From the NCBI GenBank assembly GCA_016721725.1, contig JADKHN010000006.1, forward strand, positions 951,001-1,015,000: a stretch of 64,000 nucleotides of DNA, given 5' to 3'. This stretch comes from Chitinophagaceae bacterium (lineage in GTDB: Bacteria > Bacteroidota > Bacteroidia > Chitinophagales > Chitinophagaceae). Under the pieces are notes generated by a model. It was not told the origin of the DNA. It made no database searches and saw nothing but the letters and a program-made list of their open reading frames with translations. Position numbers and translations under genes: made by a program. Shown here piece after piece: positions 25,239 to 33,845 of the stretch (positions are counted from its first letter, which is position 1; every line of letters begins with the position of its first letter).

Positions 25239-26963
25239 TTATTTTTTTTTTGGTTTGCCCGGTTTGGGCGCGTTCTGCTTGGGCTTCTGGGGCACGTTTG
25301 TAGCCGGCTTGGGGGGCGGAGCGTTCATATTCATCCTGGAAATGGCATCCTTGTTCCCGAGCACTTCCTGGTCGTTTGGATCAATCAGCAAGGCCTTATC
25401 GCAATAAGCCAGGGCCCCTGGTTTGTCCTTTTTTACATTGGCAAAATAAGCGATCATATATTTATAACAACCGATCAATTGAGCGCTGATCTTGGATTTA
25501 TCGGGATAGGCCTCCCCCACCTGGATCGCTTTTTCAAAGGACGGATTGGCCATACTCAACGACATGGTGGTATCGATACCCCAGTAGGATTTACCGATCA
25601 TATAGTAGCCAAAGATATCATCCGGGTATTTCTGCGTATACAGGCTGAACACATCGGCCGACTGCTGGAACTGGCCGGTTCTGAAATAATTGTATCCGGC
25701 ATTATAATAGTCCGTTTTGGATACATTCTTCTTCACATTGAATACCTTCTTATACCAGTTGGCGGCTTCAATGAAACTCTTCTGTTTTTCGTAAGAGGAA
25801 GCCACTGATTTGAGCAGGGCGACTTTACCGGCTTCTGTACTGTCGAGTTCTACGGCTTTGTCGATAAAGGTTCCGGCCAGGCTTTCATTGCCCGGGAATT
25901 TCAGCAATACTTCAGCGTAGGTCTTATAATCACTCGGACCGATCTTGGCCGGTTTTTGCTTCATGAAATACTGGTCGAAGGCCAGTTTGGCGTTCCCGGA
26001 GTCTCCGATCTTATTATAAGCATAGGCCTTGATACCATATAAGTTGGGATAAGGATTGGCGCCGCCTGAAGCGATGCATTCATCGCTCCGGGTGATGGCA
26101 TCCTGGAACAGCCCCTGGGCGTATTTCATCTGTGCGCGCAGGAAACAGGCATTGGGTTCATCGGATCCTTTTGCGGCCAGGTACTTTTCGAGGAATTCCG
26201 CCGAACGGCCCACATTGGTCTCATAGAAATACTGATGAAGTGTCCAGTAGACAGGAGTATAGTTCGGGTCCATCGCGATGGCCTCATTATAATACTTCAT
26301 ATAGATATCTTCCTGGGTGACACCCTGGGTCTGGTAGATCCTGCCGATACGGTACTTGGCACGGGCATAGTCCGGCTTTAATGCCAGGGCGGCCTCATAG
26401 GAAAGCTGTGCATTTCCCCCGTCGGCCATCTTACGGTAAGCATCGCCCAGGTTGACGTAAACGTCCGGGTCCTTCATGCCTTTCAGGGCGACCGCCTGTT
26501 TCAGCTTTTCGATCGCATAACCGGCATCGCCCAGTTTGGAATCGAAATCGGCATTGGCGAATCCTACGGCATTCAATACCGGTATACTCTTGCCATTACT
26601 CAGGCTGATGGCTGTTTCAAAACGGTTCCGGGCATCCTGCGTCCTGCCTTCGAGCAATTCGAGGTGTCCCATGCCGGCGATCAATAAAGCGCTGTTGCTG
26701 TTCAGGGCCAGTGAGGTCTGGTACAACGCTTTTGCACCAGCAACATCCTTGTCTTCATCAGGGGCGATCAGCGTTTGTCCCAGCCAGTAGACCGCATCCG
26801 CGTCTGCGGGATTGGCGCCTACCAGTTTCTGGAACACATTCCTGGCGCTGATGTATTTTTCGTAGTACAGCTGTTTTCTGCCCTCATCGATCGTTTGAGC
26901 GAATACCCCGTTACCAAGAACCACCAGGGTCATCAAAAAAAGCCCTTTTTTAACTCTGTTCAT
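25239..26963 (-). CDS. Secreted tetratricopeptide repeat protein
   Basis: A 574-residue periplasmic protein: signal peptide (MNRVKKGLFLMTLVVLGNGVFA, cleaved near 22) followed by a chain of TPR-like helical pairs over most of its length (for example DPDVYVNLGDAYRKMADGGN, YYNAGYNYFRTGQFQQSADV and PGALAYCDKALLIDPNDQEV), ending in a Pro/Lys-rich tail (APPPKPATNVPQKPKQNAPK). TPR proteins act as binding scaffolds. It is the last gene of a tonB / small membrane protein / PstS-like / TPR operon, 73 bp after the PstS-like gene, and is followed by a strong terminator. A partner role in the TonB system is inferred from context. Confidence 0.88.
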   Translation of the reverse strand: MNRVKKGLFLMTLVVLGNGVFAQTIDEGRKQLYYEKYISARNVFQKLVGANPADADAVYWLGQTLIAPDEDKDVAGAKALYQTSLALNSNSALLIAGMGHLELLEGRTQDARNRFETAISLSNGKSIPVLNAVGFANADFDSKLGDAGYAIEKLKQAVALKGMKDPDVYVNLGDAYRKMADGGNAQLSYEAALALKPDYARAKYRIGRIYQTQGVTQEDIYMKYYNEAIAMDPNYTPVYWTLHQYFYETNVGRSAEFLEKYLAAKGSDEPNACFLRAQMKYAQGLFQDAITRSDECIASGGANPYPNLYGIKAYAYNKIGDSGNAKLAFDQYFMKQKPAKIGPSDYKTYAEVLLKFPGNESLAGTFIDKAVELDSTEAGKVALLKSVASSYEKQKSFIEAANWYKKVFNVKKNVSKTDYYNAGYNYFRTGQFQQSADVFSLYTQKYPDDIFGYYMIGKSYWGIDTTMSLSMANPSFEKAIQVGEAYPDKSKISAQLIGCYKYMIAYFANVKKDKPGALAYCDKALLIDPNDQEVLGNKDAISRMNMNAPPPKPATNVPQKPKQNAPKPGKPKKK

Positions 26964-27036
26964 TTTGCTTGCTGGTTTATACTTTACAATGATATTAATT
27001 TTAGCCCTAGTTTATTCAAAAGGCCGCTTAATATTT

Positions 27037-27981
27037 TTATAATTTTTCATTGATCTTCACGTCTCTTATTCCAAAATCCATTACGGGTGCCAGGTAGGCT
27101 CTTCTGAAGATCAACTGTCCTTTTTGGTATTTCAGAAAAGAAGCGAAACCTGATCCTAATCCGTTATAATTTTCCTTCAGTATATAATACAAACCGCGTA
27201 CCAAAGGGTATCTTCTGCTGATGATGCTTGCCTGGGTGGGTTTTACATAAGGGCTGTCAGCGCAATAGATGCATTCCAGGTAGGCGATTTTGATTTTCTT
27301 TAACAGATTGACCTGTGCGGTGTCTTCCGGGTTACCGATCCAGCTGATCCCCACCAGGCCGATCGCATCGGGATTGGCCGCAACATAATCCAGCACTTCG
27401 GCGCTGTTCCTGACCGCCCTGACTACCGAACTGTCAAAAGCCGCTCCGTGCAGCAGGCTGTCCACCGCGTACCGAACCGTGCTGGTTGCATTCAACCCGT
27501 CGAAAACGATCAATTGCCTGCTCCCCAATTTGCCGCTCAATTGCTGTTCCAGTCTATTCAGGGTGAAAAGGGTGTCGGTACTGCCTTTGTTCACGACCAC
27601 GGTGATGGCGTCCGCGGCGATCCGGTCACTGACCGGAGTAAAACCCAGGCTGTCGTTGTAAAAGCGCGCCTCTTCCTTGTTCAAGCCGCGGGTAACGATG
27701 ATCATCCGGTTCATGGTATCTGAGAAGAGGTCTTTGAAACAACTGGCTTCGGGCTTATATGCCGCATTGATCCTGGTTCCGGGAAAGAGCGCTTCATATA
27801 CCCTGATCTCTTCTTCGATCACCGGGCGAAAACTTTCATCCACACTGATGTTGATGGTTCCCTGTTTAGGAGAATCGGTGAACCCGGCCTTTTTTTCCCC
27901 ATCGTTGCAGGCGGCCATGGCCAGCAGCAGCAACAAAGAACCGATCCACCTGTACAATCCCGGATATTGATTCCTGTCCAT
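27037..27981 (-). CDS. PstS-like substrate-binding lipoprotein
   Basis: A 314-residue lipoprotein (lipobox LAMAAC, Cys25) with a type II periplasmic binding fold of the phosphate-binding PstS kind: GTINISVDESFRPVIEEEIRVY at the N-terminus, then NATSTVRYAVDSLL and GLVGISWIGNPEDT. The usual T-G/S phosphate loops are not obvious, so phosphate may not be the ligand. A longer frame opens at 28044, but ATG 27981 shares its A with the TGA of the upstream gene (tgATG overlap), the typical coupled start. In Bacteroidota such proteins are often found with TonB and TPR genes, as here. Confidence 0.82.
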   Translation of the reverse strand: MDRNQYPGLYRWIGSLLLLLAMAACNDGEKKAGFTDSPKQGTINISVDESFRPVIEEEIRVYEALFPGTRINAAYKPEASCFKDLFSDTMNRMIIVTRGLNKEEARFYNDSLGFTPVSDRIAADAITVVVNKGSTDTLFTLNRLEQQLSGKLGSRQLIVFDGLNATSTVRYAVDSLLHGAAFDSSVVRAVRNSAEVLDYVAANPDAIGLVGISWIGNPEDTAQVNLLKKIKIAYLECIYCADSPYVKPTQASIISRRYPLVRGLYYILKENYNGLGSGFASFLKYQKGQLIFRRAYLAPVMDFGIRDVKINEKL

Positions 27982-28238
27982 CAGTGTCTGAAATAATTTT
28001 TCTTGTAACCCCTGTAGATCCTGAATGCACCGTATATACAGCATACCGCAGCGAAGATCTTGATCATGGTGGGATCATACTGGTTGATATAGGGCTGGGT
28101 GGACTTCAGCGGGAACAGGAAAAAGCAACCCACTCCGATCAGGAAAACACCCATGACATAATTCGTGATGCTGCGCATCCTGATCATGCCTTTTTCACGG
28201 TCGGTCAATTGTTCATTTTCAAATTCTTCCAGTGCCAT
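27981..28238 (-). CDS. Small membrane protein in the TonB/PstS/TPR operon
   Basis: An 85-residue protein with an acidic and then basic cytosolic N-terminus (MALEEFENEQLTDREKGMIRMRS), two membrane helices (about 26-46 and 58-76) and a basic C-terminal tail. No named family recognised. It stands 102 bp after tonB, and its stop codon overlaps the PstS-like start by one base. Position suggests an accessory inner-membrane part of this TonB-linked operon. Confidence 0.78.
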   Translation of the reverse strand: MALEEFENEQLTDREKGMIRMRSITNYVMGVFLIGVGCFFLFPLKSTQPYINQYDPTMIKIFAAVCCIYGAFRIYRGYKKNYFRH

Positions 28239-28340
28239 AGCCGGGTTGTTTATATACTTTCGGTCAACGTTCTCGGTATCTTGTCAAGCCAGATCCCGGG
28301 GTAAACCGGGAAGGGCAAATTACTGAAAAAACAGGCTCCG

Positions 28341-29147
28341 TCATTCAGCCGGTACAAACTTTACCGGGATGGTATAATAAACAGATACCTTTTCTCCGTT
28401 CGATCTTCCGGGGATCCAGGCGGGCATTTTCTTCAACACCCTCACCACTTCCTGGTAAAATTCGGAATTCGCCTGTCCATCGGTATCAAATCCTCCCAGT
28501 TTACCGTCAAATCCAACGACGAATTTCACGTGCACGCTAACGGACTGCCCCTCTTCCAGGTCCTTGGGATTTTGCAGGTTCCTTTCCAGGAAACGATGCA
28601 ACGCATCCATACCCCCCGGATAGCCCGGCATGATCTCGGGATCACTGATCGGACCTGAAACGGGTTTAACGGGAGCGGCCGGTTGAACGGGTTCAACAGG
28701 TCCGGGGTCCACCGGAATGAATACCGATGGCCCGCCTGTATTGATGGTCACACTGCCGATCGGCGGTAACTCGTTCAGGTTATTCAGTGAATCGGTCTTT
28801 TGCTTTGAGGATACGATGGCGATATTGCTCACCCATTTCTGCTGAGGCTGTTTGGTCTTATTGACCTTTTTCTCCGGTTGTTTCTCTGGTTGCTTCTCCG
28901 TCGGCTTTGCGACGGGAGGCAATACATGATCGTTCATGGAGTAGTCGATCACCCTGACCCGTTTCTTCCCCGGCAGGAATGCCAGTGTTGAAAATGCCAG
29001 GGCTGATCCCAGCATGATGAGCAGGGCTTTGCGTAACCTGGGCGGATAATGCCTGCGCAATTCGTATGCGCCATACGCTTTGTTCTTATGTTCAAAAAGG
29101 ATATCGATGACATCGCTTTTCAGTATCATTTCCTTGTTCATAATCAT
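28341..29147 (-). CDS. Energy transducer TonB (second system)
   Basis: A 268-residue TonB-family protein with a cytosolic N-terminus (motif DVIDILFEHKNKAYGAYELR), one membrane helix (about 38-58), a Lys/Pro/Gln linker (KPTEKQPEKQPEKK) and a C-terminal TonB domain (about 165-268). The N-terminal motif is nearly the same as in the TonB at 5.9 kb, so the two are paralogues and may share a partner that reads this motif. ATG 29141 is an alternative start. First gene of a four-gene operon; no exbB/exbD is adjacent. Confidence 0.9.
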   Translation of the reverse strand: MIMNKEMILKSDVIDILFEHKNKAYGAYELRRHYPPRLRKALLIMLGSALAFSTLAFLPGKKRVRVIDYSMNDHVLPPVAKPTEKQPEKQPEKKVNKTKQPQQKWVSNIAIVSSKQKTDSLNNLNELPPIGSVTINTGGPSVFIPVDPGPVEPVQPAAPVKPVSGPISDPEIMPGYPGGMDALHRFLERNLQNPKDLEEGQSVSVHVKFVVGFDGKLGGFDTDGQANSEFYQEVVRVLKKMPAWIPGRSNGEKVSVYYTIPVKFVPAE

Positions 29148-29253
29148 GGTTTTGATCCCTTCTCAGGGTAGTGAAAAATGAATGCAAAACCGGCGCCGTG
29201 TTCTGTAATGAGATGAGGCGGTTCGGTAATTCCATAAATGACAGAGTTAAATC

Positions 29254-29407
29254 GAAGTTGGAGGTTAGGAGTTGGAGGTTGGAAGTTGGAGGTTGAAGGT
29301 TGAAGGTTGAAGGTTGGGGGTTGGGGGTTGGAGGTTGGAAGTTGGAGGTTGAAGGTTGGGGGTTGGGGGTTGGAGGTTGGAAGTTGGGGGTTGGAAGTTG
29401 GAGGTTC
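29254..29407. repeat. Heptanucleotide tandem array, 22 units of RRRGTTG type
   Basis: Twenty-two 7-bp units in unbroken register (units such as gaggttg, gaagttg, aaggttg, ggggttg). The plus strand has no C until the last base. There is a higher-order order: gaggttg-gaagttg-gaggttg-aaggttg-(aaggttg)n-ggggttg-ggggttg occurs twice, and the second copy is followed by a partial third. The G-runs could form two-tetrad quadruplexes on the plus strand. The array fills the middle of the 400 bp gap between the second tonB and the phosphatase gene. Confidence 0.95.
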
Positions 29408-29500
29408 TTTATTCCTTTCCATATGCTTTGTACTTTGCTCTTCATCCCAGTACCCTTTCAGCTACCTCTTACAACAAACCACAAATTGAGCGAAGCGAAA

Positions 29501-29518
29501 TCCCGAAGCATTTCGGGA
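29501..29518. repeat. Dispersed small palindrome TCCCGAAGCATTTCGGGA
   Basis: Near-perfect inverted repeat, arms tcccgaa / ttcggga. A close variant with the same flanking accat/accac occurs at 61534-61551. It follows gagcgaagcgaaa, a string that resembles the spacer at 58.03 kb. Together they look like members of a small dispersed palindromic repeat family. Confidence 0.65.
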
Positions 29519-29537
29519 CCACAAACCCTAAACCAAT

Positions 29538-29545
29538 TAACTTTG
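29538..29545 (+). promoter_or_regulatory. -7 box TAACTTTG just before the phosphatase gene
   Basis: TAACTTTG fits the Bacteroidota -7 consensus TAnnTTTG and ends 4 bp before the ATG at 29550. Transcription would start at or next to the ATG, giving an almost leaderless mRNA. No clear -33 TTG is seen at the right distance. Confidence 0.55.
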
Positions 29546-29549
29546 CCGC

Positions 29550-30008
29550 ATGAAGATCCTCATGGTCTGCCTGGGTAATATTTGCCGGAGTCCGCTGGCG
29601 GAAGGAATATTGAAGGACCGGTGTGAAAAAGCCGGATTGAACTGGACGATCGACAGCGCGGGCACCAATAGCTATCATACCGGTGAAGCGCCACATCATT
29701 TCAGCCAACAGGTTGCCGCGCATAACGGGATCGACATCTCAATGCAACGAGCCAGGCGATTCACAGCCGATGACATCAGGCAATATGACAAGATCTATGC
29801 CCTGGCCAATGATGTACTGGAAGACATGCGCCGGATCGCAAAAGCGGATTTTGACGAACAAAAAGTAGATTTGCTGCTGAACGAACTATACCCGGGTGAA
29901 AACAGGGATGTCCCTGATCCCTGGTACGGACCCGAGGCCGGATACCACGAGGTCTTTGCGCTCATCAGCGAAGCCTGTGACCGGATCCTGCAAAAACAAA
30001 TGAGTTAA
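29550..30008 (+). CDS. Low-molecular-weight protein tyrosine phosphatase
   Basis: A 152-residue cytosolic phosphatase. The P-loop CLGNICRS gives the catalytic C7 and R13 (CX5R), and DPWYG (D123) supplies the general acid. Related proteins regulate capsule/exopolysaccharide export or arsenate reduction; with no kinase or polysaccharide gene nearby the target is unknown. It is followed after 4 bp by hisS, so the two are probably one transcript. The promoter box sits almost on top of the start codon. Confidence 0.95.
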   Translation: MKILMVCLGNICRSPLAEGILKDRCEKAGLNWTIDSAGTNSYHTGEAPHHFSQQVAAHNGIDISMQRARRFTADDIRQYDKIYALANDVLEDMRRIAKADFDEQKVDLLLNELYPGENRDVPDPWYGPEAGYHEVFALISEACDRILQKQMS

Positions 30009-30012
30009 ACCC

Positions 30013-31377
30013 ATGGCCAAACCATCCATACCGCAGGGCACCCGGGATTTTCCGGCCGCCGTGATCAAAAAACGCGAACACATCTTCTCGGTGATCCGGA
30101 ACGTATTTGAAACCTACGGTTTCGAACCCCTGGAAACCCCGGCCATGGAAAACCTGGAGACCCTGACCGGCAAATACGGTGAAGAAGGGGATAAACTGAT
30201 CTTCAAAATCCTGAACAACGGATTGAACAATGAAAAGAATCTGGAAAAGGCCAGGGCGGGTTTTGAACAACTATTACTGGGACGAAGCAGTACAGCTATC
30301 ACGGAGCGGGCGCTAAAATATGACCTCACCATTCCCTTCGCCCGTTATGTAGCCATGAATCATACACGGCTCAGCTTCCCGTTCAGGCGATACCAACTGC
30401 AACCGGTATGGCGGGCCGACCGGCCACAAAAAGGCCGCTACCGCGAATTCACGCAATGCGATGCCGATGTGGTGGGCAGCACCTCCTTGTTCAATGAGGT
30501 TGAACTGGCCAATATCTACCACGATGTGTTCCTGAAACTGGGCCTTACAGACTATTCGCTCCGGATCAATAACCGGAAGATACTGGCCGCCCTGGCCGAA
30601 CTATGCGGCAGCCCTGACCAGCTGACCGAACTCACGGTCGCCATCGACAAACTGGACAAGATCGGCCTGGAAAAAGTGAAGGAAGAACTGGCGCAGCGCA
30701 TGCTCACCGACAGTCAGATCAGCATCATAGAATCCTACCTCCTGATAGCAGGAACGAATGAAGAGAAACTGATGCAGATCAAGGCCCTGCTGGGAAATTC
30801 TGCGACCGGACTGGAAGGCATAGCCGAACTGGAGACCGTTTACCAACACGCCAAAAACACCCGGCTGGTCATCGACCTTACCCTGGCCCGGGGATTGAAT
30901 TATTATACCGGAACGATCTTCGAGGCCAAGGCGCCGGAAGCAGTGAACATGGGCAGTATCGGAGGCGGTGGACGCTATGACGACCTGACCGGCCTGTTCG
31001 ATGTACCTGGCATTCCCGGCGTAGGGATCAGCTTTGGAGTGGACCGGATCTTTGATGTGATGGAAGAATTGAGTCTTTTCCCTGAAACGGCCGGAAGCGG
31101 CGTACAGGCCCTGTTCTTTCATATGGGAAAGGCCGAAAGCGAATATGCTTTCACCGTCATGCAGCAGCTCCGGGCGAAAGGGGTCGCCTGCGTAATGTAC
31201 CATGAGGAAGCCAAACTGGCCAAACAGTTCAATTACGCGGAAAAGAAACAGGTCCCCTTCGTCGTCATCATCGGCAGCCGGGAAAAAGAAGAACAGACCT
31301 GCCAGGTGAAGAATCTTTCTTCGGGGGTGCAGGAACTCATTCCCGTGGATCAGCTTAGCGGATATTTTAACAAATGA
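30013..31377 (+). CDS. hisS: Histidine-tRNA ligase
   Basis: A 454-residue class II aminoacyl-tRNA synthetase that charges tRNA-His. Motif 2 region is FRRYQLQPVWRADRPQKGRY; the histidine-binding loop LARGLNYYTGTIFEA and motif 3 GSIGGGGRYDDL are intact, followed by the C-terminal anticodon-binding domain (about 360-454). Length is normal. It follows the phosphatase gene by 4 bp. Confidence 0.97.
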   Translation: MAKPSIPQGTRDFPAAVIKKREHIFSVIRNVFETYGFEPLETPAMENLETLTGKYGEEGDKLIFKILNNGLNNEKNLEKARAGFEQLLLGRSSTAITERALKYDLTIPFARYVAMNHTRLSFPFRRYQLQPVWRADRPQKGRYREFTQCDADVVGSTSLFNEVELANIYHDVFLKLGLTDYSLRINNRKILAALAELCGSPDQLTELTVAIDKLDKIGLEKVKEELAQRMLTDSQISIIESYLLIAGTNEEKLMQIKALLGNSATGLEGIAELETVYQHAKNTRLVIDLTLARGLNYYTGTIFEAKAPEAVNMGSIGGGGRYDDLTGLFDVPGIPGVGISFGVDRIFDVMEELSLFPETAGSGVQALFFHMGKAESEYAFTVMQQLRAKGVACVMYHEEAKLAKQFNYAEKKQVPFVVIIGSREKEEQTCQVKNLSSGVQELIPVDQLSGYFNK

Positions 31378-31423
31378 TATTGGTTACTAATCTTAGTTTT
31401 CAGCATTAATAAAAAACCATTTT

Positions 31424-33136
31424 ATGCAAATCAAACTTCGTACCTGGATCCTTCCCGCACTCGCCCTACTCGTTGTATTCAGCTCCTGCAGCAAATCGAA
31501 CAAGCAGGGTAAATGGGTACCCAAAGACGCCATGATGGCTTTCCAGATCAATGGAAAATCCCTGAATGAGAAACTTCCCTGGGATGAGATCAAAAAGAAC
31601 GTGCTGTTTGAACAGGCCTATGCCGACAGCGCCTTGCCCCCGGTCATCAAGAACCTGCTCGACAACCCCGAGAACAGCGGTATCGACATCCGGAACGACC
31701 TGGTCATTTTCGCGCAACAGGATTCCATTGGCGGGATCGTTGTGGTTCAGGGCAGCCTGAAGGATCCGGCTAAATTCAAACAATTCAATTCAGATATGAC
31801 CAAAGGGGCCGCGGTCACCGAAAAGGATGGCATCAGCTATGTTACCAAAGCTCCGATGGCCGCTGGCTGGAACAAGGAAAATTTCGTTTACGTGATGGAT
31901 GCCCCTCAACTGAAGAATAAGCGGAGGTACATCGCACCCGACGACTCTACGGCGATGGATACCTATACCGCGCCCCACGACCTGGTGGCCGCCTGCAAGG
32001 GCATATTCGATCTGAAACAGGGCAACTCGCTCTCCAAAGACGACCGGTTCACCACATTGATGAATACGGATGCCGATGTCCGTTTCTGGTTGAATATGGA
32101 CGAGGTCTATAAGAATACCGAAGGCACTGAAGCCCTTCGTATGCTGAATATGAACAAACTCTATGAAGGGAATGTCCTCACAGCCACGGCCGGTTTCGAA
32201 GCGGGAAAGATCAAGGTGAGTTACTCCACCTACGTGGGCAAGGAAATGAAAAAGATCGCCCGGAAATTCAGCGGCGGGAAAGTGGATGAGGAGATGCTGA
32301 AACGCCTTCCATCAAAGGATGTCGCAGCCGTCATGGCGATGCACTTCAAACCGGAGGGCATCAAGGAACTGATCAGCATGACCGGTATGGAAAGCATGGT
32401 CAACATTGGTCTGGTGTTCCTGGGATTCAGCCTGGATGATTTTGTCAAGGCTAATAAAGGGGATATCCTCATCTCCCTGAACAGCATGAAACCGCCAACA
32501 CCCGTTTTATCAGACACAGCGAACGGTAAACCCGCTGAGATCCGTGGTTTTGGACCCACCCCCGATTTCCTTTTCGCAACTTCGATCGGGGATAAGGACG
32601 CGTTCAACCAACTCATCCGTGCCGGAAAGAAAATGAGCAAGGAAGGGAATGTGAACGACAATGAGAAAATGGCATACAACACCAACGACAAATATTTCGC
32701 CATCGGCAGTTCGAAGGAAACCGTTGACCAGTACCTGGGCAAATCCAACACTGACCATGATTTCATCAGTCATATCTCAGGCGAACCTTTCGGAGGATAC
32801 GTGAATATCCAATACATCCTGAAGTCGTTCTCCGTGAATGAGATCGACAGCACGGAAAAGGCGCTTTACGAAGCCTCGCTGAAAATGTGGGATAACCTAT
32901 ACATGAAAGGAGGGGATTTCAAAGACGGCCGATTCACCTATGACATGGAAGTGAACCTGATGGATAAAAGCACCAATAGCCTGAAACAACTGAACCAATA
33001 CCTGGGCTTGCTGGGCAAACAAATGCTGGAACAAAGGAAAAAAGACGCGGATAATGACAAGGTCATGGAAGAGATGATCAAAGAGAGAATGAGTAAATTA
33101 CCTCCACCTCCGGTGAAAGGTAAAAAGAATAAATAA
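31424..33136 (+). CDS. DUF4836 family lipoprotein
   Basis: A 570-residue lipoprotein (lipobox VVFSSC, Cys22) of a Bacteroidota-specific family recognised from its opening GKWVPKDAMMAFQINGKSL and from repeated patterns such as LPSKDVAAVMAMHFKPEGIKEL. The C-terminus is charged and ends PPPPVKGKKNK. Function unknown; the family is placed in the cell envelope. It lies 46 bp after hisS. A hairpin follows its stop. Confidence 0.85.
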   Translation: MQIKLRTWILPALALLVVFSSCSKSNKQGKWVPKDAMMAFQINGKSLNEKLPWDEIKKNVLFEQAYADSALPPVIKNLLDNPENSGIDIRNDLVIFAQQDSIGGIVVVQGSLKDPAKFKQFNSDMTKGAAVTEKDGISYVTKAPMAAGWNKENFVYVMDAPQLKNKRRYIAPDDSTAMDTYTAPHDLVAACKGIFDLKQGNSLSKDDRFTTLMNTDADVRFWLNMDEVYKNTEGTEALRMLNMNKLYEGNVLTATAGFEAGKIKVSYSTYVGKEMKKIARKFSGGKVDEEMLKRLPSKDVAAVMAMHFKPEGIKELISMTGMESMVNIGLVFLGFSLDDFVKANKGDILISLNSMKPPTPVLSDTANGKPAEIRGFGPTPDFLFATSIGDKDAFNQLIRAGKKMSKEGNVNDNEKMAYNTNDKYFAIGSSKETVDQYLGKSNTDHDFISHISGEPFGGYVNIQYILKSFSVNEIDSTEKALYEASLKMWDNLYMKGGDFKDGRFTYDMEVNLMDKSTNSLKQLNQYLGLLGKQMLEQRKKDADNDKVMEEMIKERMSKLPPPPVKGKKNK

Positions 33137-33144
33137 CGAACTTT

Positions 33145-33175
33145 GAAGCCGTCGCCGCGAATAGCCGACGGCTTC
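33145..33175 (+). terminator. Hairpin after the DUF4836 gene, possible terminator
   Basis: Arms gaagccgtcg / cgacggcttc (33145-33154 and 33166-33175) form a stable stem 8 bp after the stop. Only two T residues follow, so termination may be weak or the hairpin may act as an mRNA stabiliser before the ABC genes. Confidence 0.5.
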
Positions 33176-33190
33176 TTAACAGGTTGCCTT

Positions 33191-33832
33191 ATGCAAATAG
33201 AACTTCGACAGGTAGTTCCCCTTTTTATTGAAGAAGAAAAGATAACCGGATCCGGGTTATGGAAGAATGACCTGGAATTCACGCCGGCTGAAAGGGTTCA
33301 GATCGTTGCGCCCAGCGGAAGCGGCAAGACCTCCCTGATCCATTTTCTCTATGGCATGCGCAAGGATTTTTCTGGCACCATTGCCTATGATGGCGAAAAT
33401 ATCAATTCCCTGGGTGCCGAAAAACTGGCCACTTACCGCCAAAAGCACCTGAGCATCGTGTTCCAGGACCTGCGCTTATTCACCGGTCAGACCGTACTGG
33501 AGAATCTTGAGATCAAAAGGGCCCTGCATCCTTATCATACGGCCAACCCGATCGAGACCATGGCCCGTCGGCTGGGCATTCACAACAAACTCGGAAAGAT
33601 CAGCAAGACCTGCAGCTACGGCGAGCAACAACGCATCGCCATCATCCGTTCCCTGCTGCAGCCTTTTGACTTTCTGCTGCTGGACGAGCCCTTCAGTCAC
33701 CTCGATGATAACAATCGGAAAAAAGCCATGGAACTGATGGAAGAAGAAGCTCATATCCGCAAGGCCGCGATCATCCTGGCCGACCTGAAACCCACATCCT
33801 TTTACCAACCAACCCGAACCATCAACCTGTAA
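33191..33832 (+). CDS. ABC transporter ATP-binding protein (LolD/MacB-like)
   Basis: A 213-residue ATPase. Walker A is PSGSGKTS (41-48) and Walker B FDFLLLDEP, followed by the D-loop SHLDD. The signature motif reads CSYGEQQR in place of the usual LSGGQQQR. The frame opens earlier at 33143, but that part encodes the hairpin, so MQIELRQ at 33191 is the start. It is 13 bp before an FtsX-type permease, with which it should form one transporter, probably for lipoprotein release or another envelope task. Confidence 0.88.
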   Translation: MQIELRQVVPLFIEEEKITGSGLWKNDLEFTPAERVQIVAPSGSGKTSLIHFLYGMRKDFSGTIAYDGENINSLGAEKLATYRQKHLSIVFQDLRLFTGQTVLENLEIKRALHPYHTANPIETMARRLGIHNKLGKISKTCSYGEQQRIAIIRSLLQPFDFLLLDEPFSHLDDNNRKKAMELMEEEAHIRKAAIILADLKPTSFYQPTRTINL

Positions 33833-33845
33833 TCCGATCTAACTG

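Noticed and set aside
29092..29445. Pro/Gln/Ser/Thr-rich reading frames (both strands) across the heptamer array
   Set aside because: A 7-bp array without stops is open in several frames by chance; the proteins are pure repeat and have no start context.
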